Shown: positions 1 through 11,376 of the stretch, piece after piece
Layout: each line of letters begins with the position of its first letter
How positions within the stretch are numbered: the stretch's first letter is position 1
Source of the DNA: Marchantia polymorpha subsp. ruderalis
Taxonomy: Eukaryota > Streptophyta > Marchantiopsida > Marchantiales > Marchantiaceae
Direction of reading: 5' to 3'
DNA: 64,000 nucleotides
NCBI GenBank assembly: GCA_037833965.1
Contig: AP031355.1
Span: forward strand, 955,501 to 1,019,500
Notes under the pieces: generated by a model
The model's database searches: none
What the model saw: only the letters and a program-made list of their open reading frames with translations
What the model was told of the DNA's origin: nothing
Made by a program: the position numbers and the translations under genes

Positions 1-675
1 CGCTATTATGAATAGACATTTTAATAGAAAGCATAAAAAAGAAAAAGAGATTTGACACATAGTTTTATGTCCGAGTTTCATTTAATTTTAGAATGCATAA
101 AAAAACGTAAAGTAAATACTTTTATCAAACCTTAATATTTTGTAATGGAATTTTTTTCTCACACATTTGTTTCATTTATGAAAATAACCATTCATTGAAA
201 ATATAGTTTTTTCGTAATCTAATCATATATTCATATTTAGAGCAACATTAGGCTTTTTTGACTAATCCTCATTGTACTGTAGCTCAATAAGAAGATTCTT
301 TTGTTTACTTCTTTCATCATGCTATATTGTGTGTTCTTTTATTATACCGATGACGTATGCAATGTTTTCTTGAAGGTCATAATGTTTCTCATTCTACTTT
401 TATATAGGAAAATGTTTTGTCTATATTATTAGATTCACACATGATGGATCATCTTATTTAAGCATGTGATTATAGAGCTCCATTTTATTGTACGTTTAAA
501 GTCATATAAAGAAAAGGTATTGTATTTTTTTGTAATATATATATTTATGACAACATTTGTGATTATTGATTTATCGTTTTATTTTGATTACTATTATTTA
601 AATACTGGATCATTCAAGATGTATAAGATAAATGATATTTTTCTATGAAGAACTACTATGTGTAATGTACGATGT
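1..675. other. AT-rich sequence, no gene seen
   Basis: Strongly AT-rich sequence up to the target-site copy of the gypsy element. I see only short chance frames and no recognisable protein, RNA gene or terminal repeat. Confidence 0.6.
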
Positions 676-680
676 ACCAT

Positions 681-1089
681 TGTAACACTAGGGTTTAGAG
701 AGAAGTTCGTTTGAAGATGAAAACGTAAACTCTCAAGATGAAAGATACCAACAATTATTCTACTCTTCTTTACATAGCTCTCAATAAAAAATACAAGGAA
801 ATAATATCTTATCCCCACCGTCCATTTCATTCATAGTGGATAGATGACGTGGTGGATAATACTAACAAGCACACTCATTGCTGATGTGATGCTCTCAACT
901 AACACACTAAATCTTTACCTAACAAGCACAAGAATCGCTGACGTGGCGCTGTCAACTAACACACATACTATCTACCTACCAAAATTGAAGATCGTTGATG
1001 TGACAACTATGACCAGTGCACGCTAAAATATTCATATCAACATTTAGAGTATCATCTACTTTAGTTCTAACTAACTAAAGATGGTTACA
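681..1089 (-). repeat. 3' LTR of the gypsy element (left copy)
   Basis: 409 bp, ending in the short inverted pair TGTAAC/GTTACA. It is 57 bp longer than the right LTR because a sub-segment beginning aacaagcaca and containing the GCTGAcGTGG-like motif is present one extra time. The target copy accat precedes it. Confidence 0.93.
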
Positions 1090-1677
1090 AACTTCCATAC
1101 TTTTAAGATGCAAGGTTCTCGTTGCACATACGTTCAAATTCATAAACTATCAAAGGTGCATTTGCTAAATTTTTATCTGGTTCTCAAGTTAATTCATATG
1201 ATGGATAGCCTTTTCATTGAATCAAATACTCTACTTTGGTATATTTATGACCTCATATACGTTTCTTGAGTATCTTTTCTACCTCAAACTCCTCATGATC
1301 TGCTATCAAGGTTGAAAAAGGAGGTGGTGCTGGTTAATTAATGAATTATTTTGGTCGTGGTATATGTTTTTGTAACCGTGACACATGAAATACCGGATGT
1401 ATTTTCATATGTGACGGACTTGAATGACACTTCACGAACACGCTTCAAAACCAAAAATGGATCAATGAACATAAGATTCAACACTTGTTTCTACAAGATA
1501 CAAATTTGTTGTAGATAATCAAACATGATCTACTTACTCAAAAATCACTTCTCTACGATAAACATCAGCATGTTGTTTTTGCAAATTTTGAACTATCACC
1601 AACTTTTCATAGGTCAAATGTAGTCCTCGGTGAATATGCTCCACAAACTCATTGACTATTGCAACTTTGATCAAAAA

Positions 1678-2840
1678 CTACTCTCCTTTCGGAAGTCGCA
1701 TCAAACTTAAAAGAGTTATAGGTTGAGCTCCATATATAAAATAAAATGGAGACATTTTTGTGTATGCATCAACAAAATTGTTATATGGAAATTTCACAAG
1801 TGGCAAAAGGTTGTCACACTCTTCTTGCTCTTCGAATGTGAATGCTCGTAGCATATACTTCATGGTTCTATTTGCCTTCTTCAATTGTTCATCAGTTTGA
1901 GTATGATAGACCGTTGACATTGCTAGTTTTGTTTTAAAAAAAGTAAACAAAATTTTTCAAAATAAACTAATGAAGTGAGTACCTCTATCTGTGATTAATA
2001 CTTTGCTTAAGCCATGATTCACAAAAATTGCATCTAGATATAATTAAGCTAGTTGTGGAGCTGTTACTGTTTTTGTGGTCAGCCTGATATGAATAATCTT
2101 GCTCAATTTGTCCACAAAATTCACAACTGAATCATATTCTAACAATGTCTTTGATAACTCACATGCGATATCCATGATGACATGCTTCCATCGCTGTTCG
2201 TGAATAGAAAGAGGTTGTAATAAACTTGTTGGTTTTTTATAACTTGCCTTGTTTTGTTGACAAGCAACACAACTTCAAACATAAGACTCAACATCCTCAC
2301 ATATTTTGATACAATATTACACTCGTTGTATGCTCTCCACATGTGTCTCCACTCTCATAGGACCTGCAACGGCTGTGTCATGACTTTTGGCCAAAATCAT
2401 TGTGCGCAAATCTTCATCTTGTGAAATCCATATACGCTGTTTGTAGAACGCCAATCCTCAAAACTTCTTCACCTTTCTAGTTTGTAGTGCTCGAGTGATC
2501 TCTTCATCCTCCTTTGTGGCTTGTGTCATCTTGCTCCACAATTCAGCCTGAATTTTTACTTCTGCAACCTGATTCAAACAAATCATGCTTGTGAGAGCAT
2601 CCGCAAGTTGTTTCTTGTACTCCACATACACAATCTTCATGATGAAGCGTTGACGCCACTATGCCCAGCAAATTTGTTGTATAGACATATCCTTTTGAGT
2701 TCCAAATAAACCAAAGATTTATTATTGGTCTCCACCACAAACTCATTATCATCCAAGTAATGCTTCAAGTGTTTGATTGCCAACATAATGTCTAACTCCT
2801 CTCCTTCTGTTGAGAATAGAAAGCAACCAGATGTCATTCA
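1678..2840 (-). pseudogene. RNase H and integrase remains of the gypsy element
   Basis: The 2640-2840 part matches the gypsy RNase H style (GEELDIMLAIKHLKHYL, then a short stretch with NNKSLVYL). The 1680-1950 part carries the late integrase core: STVYHTQTDEQLKKANRT is close to the family's SxYHPQTDGQxExxNR, followed by a stretch with SPFYFIYGAQP. The order RT, RNase H, integrase confirms gypsy rather than copia. Broken at several places. Confidence 0.85.
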
Positions 2841-3117
2841 TACTTCCTTTTTTGTGAAGTATGTCATCTATCATTGTACCTAATGCGATAGTAGCCAACT
2901 TGATAGGACGATTAGGATCATATCACTTGAGGATATGTGTGCGTAACAAAGCATCTTTCAATGTTTGAAAAGTTAAGTCTTGAGCTGCAACTCATCTTTA
3001 TTTTTGATCTTTCCTAACATGGAAGTCAAGGCCTGTGTTAGGCGAGCAAAACTTGTCACAAATCTACGATAAAATTCAATAAGCCCAAAAAAACTCTTCA
3101 ACAAGTGTTGTCCATCT

Positions 3118-4054
3118 CTAAATGAATTCTACCTTTTTATTCATCACTTGGATTACTACGGCTGTAACTCTATGATCCAAGTAATCTACTTTTGATTTGT
3201 CAAATTCATATTTTGAAGCTTTGACATACAATTGATTGTACCTCAAAACTCTAAGTACTTTTTGTAAATAATCTCTATGATCACTCAAAGTTTTGCTATA
3301 CACCAGTATATCATCTAGAAAAACAATGACAGATTTATCTATAGAAGGATGAAATATATCGTTTATCAATTTCATGAATGTAGTTGGTGCATTAGTGAGA
3401 TCAAAAGACATCACTAGATACTCAAAGTGGTTATACCTAGTACAAAAAGCTGTCTTGTAGACATCTTGATCTGCAATTTGAATTTGATTGTAGCCATTTC
3501 TCAAATCTCGCTTGGTGAAGTAATTCACTCCTTGAAGTTGATCAAACAAACCATTTATACGAGGTAATGGATTAATTTTTTTACTAGTTTGTTGATTAAA
3601 CATCTGGTAGTCGATGCATAGTCTCATCAATCCATACTTCTTCTTCACAAAGAGCATTGGAGCTTTATAGGGTGAAACACTTGGTTGGATGAATCTCTTG
3701 CTAAATATCTATTCCACTTGACTTTTGCATTCTTCCAATTCGTTTGGAACCAATATATGAAGCTTTGCAAGTTGGTGTACTTCTAGGTATCACCTCAATC
3801 TTATAATCTACTTGACTCTTTGGTCGTAATCTTGCAGATAGATCATCTGGAAAAACATCTTCATACTCCATAAAAATGTGGTTCAAGGACTCAGGGATGT
3901 AAAGTTTGTCCGTGGACCCAATATCTCTTATAAGTCTAAGGAAACATACATTATTTCTATATATGGATATTTTACCCATCACTAAGAGGAAGAAATTTAT
4001 ATTTTGAGATCTAATTATATTTCCATAGATCTTCCAACCACTACTTGTAATCAA
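3118..4054 (-). pseudogene. Reverse transcriptase remains of the gypsy element
   Basis: Minus-strand translation gives the gypsy RT blocks in order: a priming-domain stretch with EYEDVFPDDL, then RLCIDYQMFNQQT (family RxCVDYRxLN), FTKRDLRNGYNQIQI (family KxDLRxGYHQI) and the catalytic box VIVFLDDILVYSKT (family FLDDIL). These are diagnostic for Ty3/gypsy pol. The region is broken. Confidence 0.9.
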
Positions 4055-4287
4055 TTTTTTTCTTTAATCTATCTTTGGATTATATTAATACTATCCATGG
4101 TATTTCAAAGATGATATCATATAGAGCTAAACAAATTACTCTCCATTCAATGCTGTCCTTGTATTTATTTATGGATAATTTTACACTCCAAGATAGTGTT
4201 TCTATCACTTTACTTTGCTCATTTGGCAATTTAACTTCCTCACTCACGTCCTTCATCAACATCAAACTTAACTTCATATCAATACTC

Positions 4288-5875
4288 TGTAATAACAGAT
4301 AATTATCAAAATAGAGCATAATGTTAAAGATCTGATACCACGAGGACAAAAACAACAACAGAGTTTCAAATAGTATCACAAATTAACATTCTATTGAAGA
4401 GATTTACTTCTTAGACACATATCACTCAAAAAAAAAAACTGCAATTGCTACAGCCAAAGGTAATCCAATGTAGGGTGAAATCATTGTCGAATCATGATAT
4501 TCATCCAATAAATCCTCATAGAAGCCGCACGCATCTTTGCATTGATATTAAGAGAGAAAATTTTCCAAGATTACACATTTAGACGGCTGCACCGAGCTTT
4601 CAATGTATAGATTTGCTTAAATCCTGAGCTACATTATGCACCACTCGAAACATTTGAATTGGACTCTCTACATCAGATGCAGTATCTTCGACAAACTAAA
4701 GCAACTCGCGCACGGTGGCAAAACGCATAATTCACTAACGCGCGGAGGAATGCAAATTGAAGATTTATTCACAACGAACACCCGGAGACATCATCCGCTA
4801 GCTACGAACTCCCATCAGATGCGGCAATTGCCACGCCAACTGAGCTTCTATCTACCTCTATCATACTCAAAACGGCTGACAATTGTAACTCTAAGTTCTA
4901 CTTTGTTTACTCCAAATCTAAGATGAACGAATTGAGCTTCCTACCCAACTGCCGATGTACTACGACTTCGCTTTCCGCTACGACTCATCTAGTTTCATTC
5001 ACTTCATGGTCTAGGCCTGCCATTCCACAAAACCTCAAAGACATCGGTCTATCATCACGCACAATGTCCGCCGTTCCAACTGCTGGACTCCGTCTGCACC
5101 AATTTTGCTTGAGCCGTGACCAACTACTCCTCAACTGCCGACAGTTGAGAATGCAATTTGCTACAATCTGTGACTAATTCTTTCCTACATTCTAACTTCA
5201 AAGTTTAGGTAGCTTCGCAATCCTGCAAATTTTTTGCCTTTAGTGCCAATTCAGCAGCATGCGATTGATCTTTTGTCTTAGGAGTTGTCGTAAGCTTCTC
5301 TGTGCGTTTGAATTCTCTCTGCAACGCCTTCTTAGACAATTTCAATTTGTCTCAAAATCGTTCCTTCTCCTTCTTCACAGTGCAAAGTTCAATCCAAAGG
5401 TACTTCTTCTTCAAAGCCAAAGGTGTCTAAGCGGAAGTCCGTAGGCAGAAGTTGTCCAAGGTCAAAGTTGTGACAGCCGAAGTTACTTCTTTGATTCATA
5501 CCAACCACTTCCAACACCCATAACTCAATGATGTCTTATCTGTTTCAAGAGTTCTTAATCTTGTTATAATAAGCATGCCTAGCTCTATTTAGTGAAATTC
5601 TTACTAAGTCAATTTAGAATAATTGAAAAAGTTATGAGATATTCTTTCTATAAGATCATGCACTACCTAATTTAACTTTATAGATTGCAAGTAAAAACAC
5701 TAACTCCAAAGAGAGGTATATCTAACATGGATTCCACTATTCCTAACTTGTCATCTGCTACAGAATTCTTTATTTAATTTAGTTCTAATTATTCTTATTC
5801 TAAAAGTATAAATTTTTATTCCTATACTACTCAAATTTATTTTTTGCGTAAAAAATGAAAAACTACGTTATCTCA
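4288..5875. mobile_element. Nested non-coding insertion inside the gypsy protease region
   Basis: About 1.6 kb separates the early and late protease remains and encodes nothing recognisable. The proposed ends TGTAATAAC and GTTATCTCA form an imperfect 9-bp inverted pair (7 of 9) with TG...CA termini, and the flanks tactc and cactc agree at 4 of 5 bases, as for an LTR-type insertion. The middle (4560-5460) is richer in GC than the host element. A solo LTR or a small non-autonomous LTR element fits best. I found no internal pair of direct repeats, so the class and exact ends are tentative. Confidence 0.5.
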
Positions 5876-5879
5876 CACT

Positions 5880-6720
5880 CCTTAATAAAAAATGCTTTGT
5901 TACTCCTGGATCAATTAGAACTCTTACTTTGTATACTTTCATCAAAATATATGTCACAATGAGTTGAGTTTGCTTCTTACTACTTCCATGAGCTCCCAAC
6001 CATTGACTTCTTCCAACCTCGACTTTTTTTGGCTTTGTAAAACCAATAAGACTGCAAGGCAAATATATTGGTAATCTTTGTTTCCCGAAACTTACTTCCT
6101 TCATCATACTCTATACTCTCCATGTTGTTTAACGGTTGTTGCTGTATGGGACGTACTTCTTGTTTTGTTGGTCGAATTTGACAAAACTTGGTAATATGAT
6201 CTATTTGTCCACATGCATAACATTGACAATTGTAACAAATTCCTACTCTTCCTCAAACCATTCCGTTACTTGCATAGCCTTGTTGCAAATTTGGAACTCC
6301 TTGTCACTGAATCTCATCTTCAAATTTTGACGGCGGTTCTCTTGTTAGTGCAAAACCTTCTCTACGTCAAAGGGTTTCTAACTCCATTGGTGTCGGGCCA
6401 AATGGATCTCAAAAATTGCTCATTGATTCACTGTGCATGACACCAAAAGCACTCAAAATTTGCTAAGCAATTGCAATTTTTTAATGCACTATGGATGTAT
6501 TGCTTATCATCATCTACTTTCAAATTTGATTACTCAAGCTTTGTTTGAACACGTCTAAGACTTCTTCTCCACTCATATCCATGATAGATACTTGAAGATC
6601 ACAAAATTCCAAAACCTGCAAAACCACAATTTCCCCCCTTTTTCCTCTCTCTACATGCAGATCGATGACCTCTGCCATCATTTATACAGTCTCAAAACTG
6701 TACTATATCATCACTCACTT
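5880..6720 (-). pseudogene. gag and protease remains of the gypsy element
   Basis: Minus-strand translation near 6180-6230 shows a CCHC zinc knuckle (CYACGQIDHITKFC, pattern C-x2-C-x4-H-x4-C), typical of the nucleocapsid end of gag. Around 5890-5930 a retropepsin active-site relic LIDPGVTKHFL corresponds to the family's DSG/DPGA motif. The later part of the protease, ending in a stretch like YDIIFEIPWI, lies at about 4080-4280 beyond the nested insertion. Decayed and not expressed as an intact protein. Confidence 0.75.
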
Positions 6721-6765
6721 GCTATTCAATGAAGTATAATTCACACTCAAGTAAAGAACAAGTTT

Positions 6766-6777
6766 GCTTTGATATCA
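6766..6777 (-). promoter_or_regulatory. Primer binding site, tRNA-iMet type
   Basis: On the minus strand the sequence one base inside the 5' LTR reads TGATATCAAAGC. This agrees at 10 of 12 positions with the usual plant initiator tRNA-Met primer site TGGTATCAGAGC, and it fixes the orientation of the element independently of the coding remains. Confidence 0.75.
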
Positions 6778-6778
6778 T

Positions 6779-7130
6779 TGTAACACTAGGGTTTAGAGAC
6801 AAGTTCGTTCGGAGATGAAAACATAAACTCTTAAGATGAGAGATACCAACAATGGTTCTACTCTTTTTTATATAGTTCTCGCCAACAAGTACAAGGAGTT
6901 AATATCTTATCTTCACCATCCATCTTACTCTTAGTTGATGAATGACGTGGCGGATAACTTTAACAAGCACACAGAGTGTTGACGTGGCGTCGTCAACTAT
7001 CACACTTATTCTCTATCTACCAAAAGCGTGGATCACTGACGTGACAACTATGACTAGTGTAGGCTAAAGTATATGTATCAACATTTGAAGTAACCTTTAC
7101 TTTACTTCTTAATAACTAAAGATGGTTACA
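6779..7130 (-). repeat. 5' LTR of the gypsy element (right copy)
   Basis: 352 bp, aligning over its whole length with the left LTR apart from one missing sub-repeat. It is followed directly by accat, the second target copy. In element sense it carries the promoter and the start of the transcript. Confidence 0.93.
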
Positions 7131-7135
7131 ACCAT

Positions 7136-8838
7136 AGTCTAATATTGATTATTATTCACTTAGCTTTTTTATTTTGTTATCCTTTCAACTCCATTTTTAT
7201 GAAGTTGAACATATTTTGATTTAATTGTCACATATGTTTTTGACCAAGTTGAAAATTATTGAATATTAAGTGCGTGATATGACCCCGAGACATATAGTTT
7301 TGTCAAACTATAGGTTTAATATTTTAAAAAATTGACACATAGAAAGTTATGACTAATTGAACAATTGGCAATTGGCTAAACGTTTATTAATTTATTTTTT
7401 TTATTTGAGATAATTCATCCTATGCATAAGCTTTAAATATGAATGCTGACTTGAAGATTCAACATTCAATTGAAATTCAATTCAATTAATGAAAAAATTT
7501 AGCTTATAATAGATCAACACTTATAATAAATTTATAACCATTCTTCCTAAATCTTTTTATACATAATATTATGATCAACATTATCAAGACTAGTTTATGA
7601 TTTTGCTTGATTGATCAATGACTAATGTTTTCTGAATTGCATTCATTTATTTCTATAACAACAAAATACTATCTTGGCTTGCTTAGTAATATTGAGATAT
7701 AGTTTTTACTCCTAATCAGACATGATTATTTCAAGCGATCAAATACCGAGACACCTAAATATACTAATTTGATGCTTCCTCTAGCGCCTAAATTAACAGG
7801 AGTATCTAGACTCTAATTGGCTTAGAGATGAAGCATGTGATATCTCAATCATTCAGTTGTGATGATTGTTAATCAGTTTGTTACCAAGTAAATCTTGTAG
7901 CTCACCAAGATCGTAATCCAGAGTTTATAAATTAAATTTTCTCTCGCCCACAAGCATCACAGCCCAATTGCATGTCATGTGTGATGATGATTTTATCTAC
8001 CTCTACCTCCGATTTCCTCAAGTACACTCAAGGCAACTTTTAGCACAAAAGTGAATTAAGTTTCTGGATGTGACTTAATCAATCTAAGTTAGGTAGTTTA
8101 GACCACCGACTAATATAACCATGCCTGCTTATAACTCTCAAGTAATAATTTCTCTCCGACACAACACACATAACTGTTTTGATATCTGAGCATTGCCCGA
8201 GTACATAAATGTTTTTCATACTCATTGATTCTATAAGTACTTCAAAAAAAGCACATATAGTGATTATCAATGATGCAAACAAGGATATTGCATTTTAAAA
8301 AAAGTGAGGATAATAATTTTTCAATAAGATACTGTTCATGTGTACATTTATTAACTAAGCTAAAACACATCAATACATAGTTAGGAATTACGAGTTATTA
8401 GTGAGGATGTGAAAATAGAATGATCTCAAATGATTTATAAGCATGTTACATTTGTTTTAATTTTATGAAGTATGATCATCCATCGAGCTGGATGTTTTTT
8501 ATTTTTAACAAAAAAAAAAACAGAAATGCTTATATGTAAGAACTGGCTAAAAATATTTTGTAGTTGATCTCATGGATAAGAACATTGAAAATAACACAAC
8601 AATAGCTTTACTTTGATCCATCTTATGGTAAAGCTACTATGGATCCACATATATGAATCAAGTAAGAATGTTAAGGACATAGAACTCAATATGCTAACAA
8701 CATCCAAGCAGCTTTTTTTTCCACAACACAACATATCATCAAAAGTCCAAAATGTCAGCATAATCATACTCTTGTTTATCACTTGATCTTCAAACTATTC
8801 ATGAATTTTGTGATATCTCATCTAAATATAAGTACAAC
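7136..8838. other. AT-rich sequence, no gene seen
   Basis: About 1.7 kb of AT-rich sequence between the gypsy element and the copia scrap. Only short frames are open and none is recognisable. It may hold further decayed retroelement sequence. Confidence 0.5.
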
Positions 8839-9007
8839 AACAAACCAATGATCCATCATTTCACCAAAGTCATCTTCATGCACAAACATTAATTGGTATG
8901 ACATAGTATCATAAAATCGCAATATGCTTACATTTGAAGAAAATTTTGTAACAAATTAGGTGACTTTAGCAGATTGGTTGACTGATCTCGAGTGCTTTCA
9001 AGTTTAG
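8839..9007 (+). pseudogene. Ty1/copia RNase H scrap
   Basis: Plus-strand translation gives NKPMIHHFTKVIFMHKH followed by NWYDIVS, the layout of the copia RNase H segment (DNQSAI...NPxFHxRTKHIDxxYHF). Further on it gives VTLADWLTDLECF, like the family's xxxxADxLTKxL. Only this stretch can be recognised; the element is old and broken and its ends were not found. Confidence 0.45.
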
Positions 9008-9009
9008 TC

Positions 9010-10030
9010 AACAGATTTCATTTGTCTTCTAATAGCATATGTAGGCTTGAAACATAAATGTTCAAAGAAACCCACATGCATCAAAGAGTTTACACAAATA
9101 ATACAAGATCATCTCGTCATTGCCACGACCATGGAATTGTTTAAGTATATTTGTACGTGTCATTAAAAGCTTTCACAAGATCTTTTACATATAATTTTAG
9201 CGACAACTAACTAGCATATAGTTCAAGTTTATCAAGAGTAAATCCAACAATAAGTGGCAAGTGTAACAACATGAAGAAAAGTTATTTAAATACAATTATA
9301 TGAAAAAAGCTACTTGTAATGTTATGGGTGCCGATTACAACATATGAGAGTGGCTAGATTTTCAAGTTGTTTTTTGTATGACATGTTTAATTAAGGTAGT
9401 GGCTAGTTAATTTTCAATTATGCTAATTATCCTTCACCCAATAAAAATTGCTTCAAATGGGAGATTTGTGATTGATTAGAAGGATCTTATCTGATAGAAG
9501 GATCAAAATGAACACGTTCATTCTAGTGCCAAAGGTCTCCCATGCAACATTGGATGTTGCGCTATCAACAGTGCAAGCTTATATCAGAGCTACATCCGTC
9601 GTGATTAAACGCAAACACAAGATTGGTAACAAGAAAGATGTATCTTGTGTGTTCCCACTTGAACAAACCAATTTTTTATGAAATTGTTGGACGAAGATCT
9701 CATTTGTAACGTGAAGAATAATTAGCATAAATTGAATGATAACTAAACTCTACTTTAATTTATGTGTTCTTATTACTCTACAATGAATGCACAATAGGTT
9801 ATAATTTTTCTACTCTACAAACAACAAAATTTCAAAGATGTACATTGTTTGTAAACTATCTGTTTTGTATGAAGGTTTAGCCCATGTAAGAGTTTATGCA
9901 TTAATATATATATATATATATATATATTTGTAAATAATTTTTTCACTGGTGTATTTCCTCTATTACTCATCGGTATATGTAGATTCTACTTTGTCTCTTG
10001 GTTTTGTTTCTTGTATTTCGAAAGGTAAAA
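9010..10030. other. AT-rich sequence with a TA microsatellite
   Basis: No gene recognised. The stretch may include LTR sequence belonging to the copia scrap, but no second copy is available for comparison. A short frame at 9472-9681 has no recognisable content. A run of about 12 TA units lies at 9904-9927. Confidence 0.5.
9904..9927. repeat. (TA)n microsatellite
   Basis: Uninterrupted alternation of A and T over about 24 bases. Confidence 0.95.
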
Positions 10031-10038
10031 CTTGTGAC

Positions 10039-10327
10039 TTGGGCAACGGCTAGCCGGCTGGGCTTCAAATTTAGCCTCCTAGTCAGAAATCGCCCGAAAA
10101 TGCAATCAACCGAAATATTCAGTCAAAATACATGTTTATTGAAAAATTTCGGCCGAATCTGAGTACGTAATCGGCCGACAACGTAAACTCGGAACGAATT
10201 TTCGTTTTCGGCGGATTACGTAAATTCGTTCCGAGTTTACAGCTCGTTTTTGGCCTCGTATAGAGGTGGCAGCCGGCTAACAACAAATATTAGCCGGCCA
10301 GCCATTAGCGAGCCGTGCCCATCCCTA
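10039..10327. mobile_element. hAT-type MITE, 289 bp
   Basis: The right end, read inward on the minus strand, is TAGGGATGGGCACGGCTCG, a typical hAT terminus. The left end TTGGGCAACGGCTAGCCGG matches it after a few missing bases. The flanks cttgtgac (10031-10038) and catgtgac (10328-10335) agree at 7 of 8 bases, the 8-bp duplication expected for hAT. The interior codes for nothing and contains a ~19-bp inverted pair (GTAAACTCGGAACGAATTT and its complement, about 10183-10241) and several GCCGGC/CGGCCG motifs. Moved, if ever, by a transposase supplied elsewhere. Confidence 0.65.
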
Positions 10328-10353
10328 CATGTGACCTATGCACTGTACACAGG

Positions 10354-10406
10354 CTTGGAGGAATACTTTCAACGTATACCGTATACATTGAAAGTATTCC
10401 TCCAAG
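10354..10406. repeat. Near-perfect 53-bp palindrome (hairpin 1)
   Basis: Two 26-base arms around a single central C, 25 of 26 positions complementary. The outer arm starts CTTGGAGGAATACTTTC and the centre reads CGTATAC-C-GTATACA. It begins 18 bases after the hAT target copy. Confidence 0.95.
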
Positions 10407-10407
10407 G

Positions 10408-10450
10408 CTGTTCTTTATATAGCGTATACAGTATACGCTATATAAAACAG
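10408..10450. repeat. Second palindrome, 43 bp (hairpin 2)
   Basis: Arms of 22 and 20 bases around a single A, complementary except for a 2-base bulge. The centre reads GCGTATAC-A-GTATACGC. It follows hairpin 1 after one base and shares the innermost CGTATAC core although the outer arms differ. Confidence 0.93.
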
Positions 10451-11368
10451 AACTCTGTCGAGCATCAACACTTTTCGCCTCTCGATTCGAGTCTCTCTGC
10501 ACGTGGTGGGTGATCATAACTGCAGTAGATGTGAAGTTCTACCGTTATTGTGTCAAAGTGTATTGCAGACAGCACCTTACGATACGTGCGGCACAGTGGA
10601 CCAAAAACTTAACCTAATTGAGACGCCCTGGGAAGCTTCCTCTTTCTTTACAAAAATGGTGGTGGAAATTGAAACATGTTTGAGAAGAGCGTGGGACCCA
10701 ATCTCCAGGTTTCTCTTTCAACAACAATTTATAGTATATTTGCTCGAAAGCAGAAAATACGTCATTTACATCTGGAAGACATTTGTAAACATTCTCCGTA
10801 TATTCGAAAAAGCTCAAAATTTAGGATAAAGTATCCTCATGCAGTCGCATTAGACGACCACTGCGGCGGGACTGGGAAATCTACGGAACTTTAGGAGAAA
10901 TTTTCTCCGAGAAAAGTGCGCGAAGACTCTAAAGTGCGAAACCGTCCAATATAAGAACCTAGTTGAGTGCATTTACCTTGTAAATGGTGCAAGATAAAAA
11001 ATTTTCACCTTCTGCGATACGGCTGGTAGTTATTCAGATTTGCTCGAAGTTTCATCTCTCAAACATATGCTTGTCAGCTAAGGGTAGGATAGTGGTTCTG
11101 GGCTGGATTGAGATGTGAGACTTACTGTTTCGTTCGAACATGTTTTCGTTGGAACTCTGGCCCTGGGGCTTCTTTCCGGCATTCTCTCGCAGCCCTTTCC
11201 AGTCCAATCCGTTTCCAATCTTTATTCTGCTGAGTGATCTTTCTGTCTGTAGCTTTGGTAAGTGAGCCTTAGGTTCGTGGCTTTTCTTCGTTTGGTGTTC
11301 GAGGTGGTTTCACGGTTCGGGCTTGATGAACTTCTGGTCGGTGGAGTTGGTGTCTACCTCTTTCTGTG
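10451..11368 (+). other. Balanced-composition stretch with a possible 5' splice site
   Basis: Base composition rises from the AT-rich background to near balance. CTTTG|GTAAGTGAG at 11253-11264 is a strong donor match (GT at 11258). The sequence before it, rich in pyrimidine runs, could be an untranslated first exon of a gene continuing beyond the inserted hAT element. No coding frame is convincing. Confidence 0.3.
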
Positions 11369-11376
11369 GTTATGCT

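Larger units (their letters stand above)
681..7130 (-). mobile_element. Ty3/gypsy LTR retrotransposon fossil, with nested insertion
   Basis: A full-length but broken element read on the minus strand. Two LTRs that both start TGTAACACTAGGG and end GATGGTTACA enclose gag, protease, reverse transcriptase, RNase H and integrase remains in gypsy order. The 5-bp sequence accat stands immediately outside both ends (676-680 and 7131-7135), so the boundaries are firm. A primer site resembling the initiator tRNA-Met type lies just inside the right (5') LTR. The coding part carries many breaks and the LTRs differ at roughly 15 percent of aligned positions by eye, so this is an old copy. A further ~1.6-kb insertion sits inside the protease region. 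Confidence 0.93.

Noticed and set aside
4636-5444. Three plus-strand frames inside the nested insertion
   Set aside because: No recognisable domain, low-complexity composition, and opposite in direction to the surrounding element. More likely non-coding LTR-type sequence.
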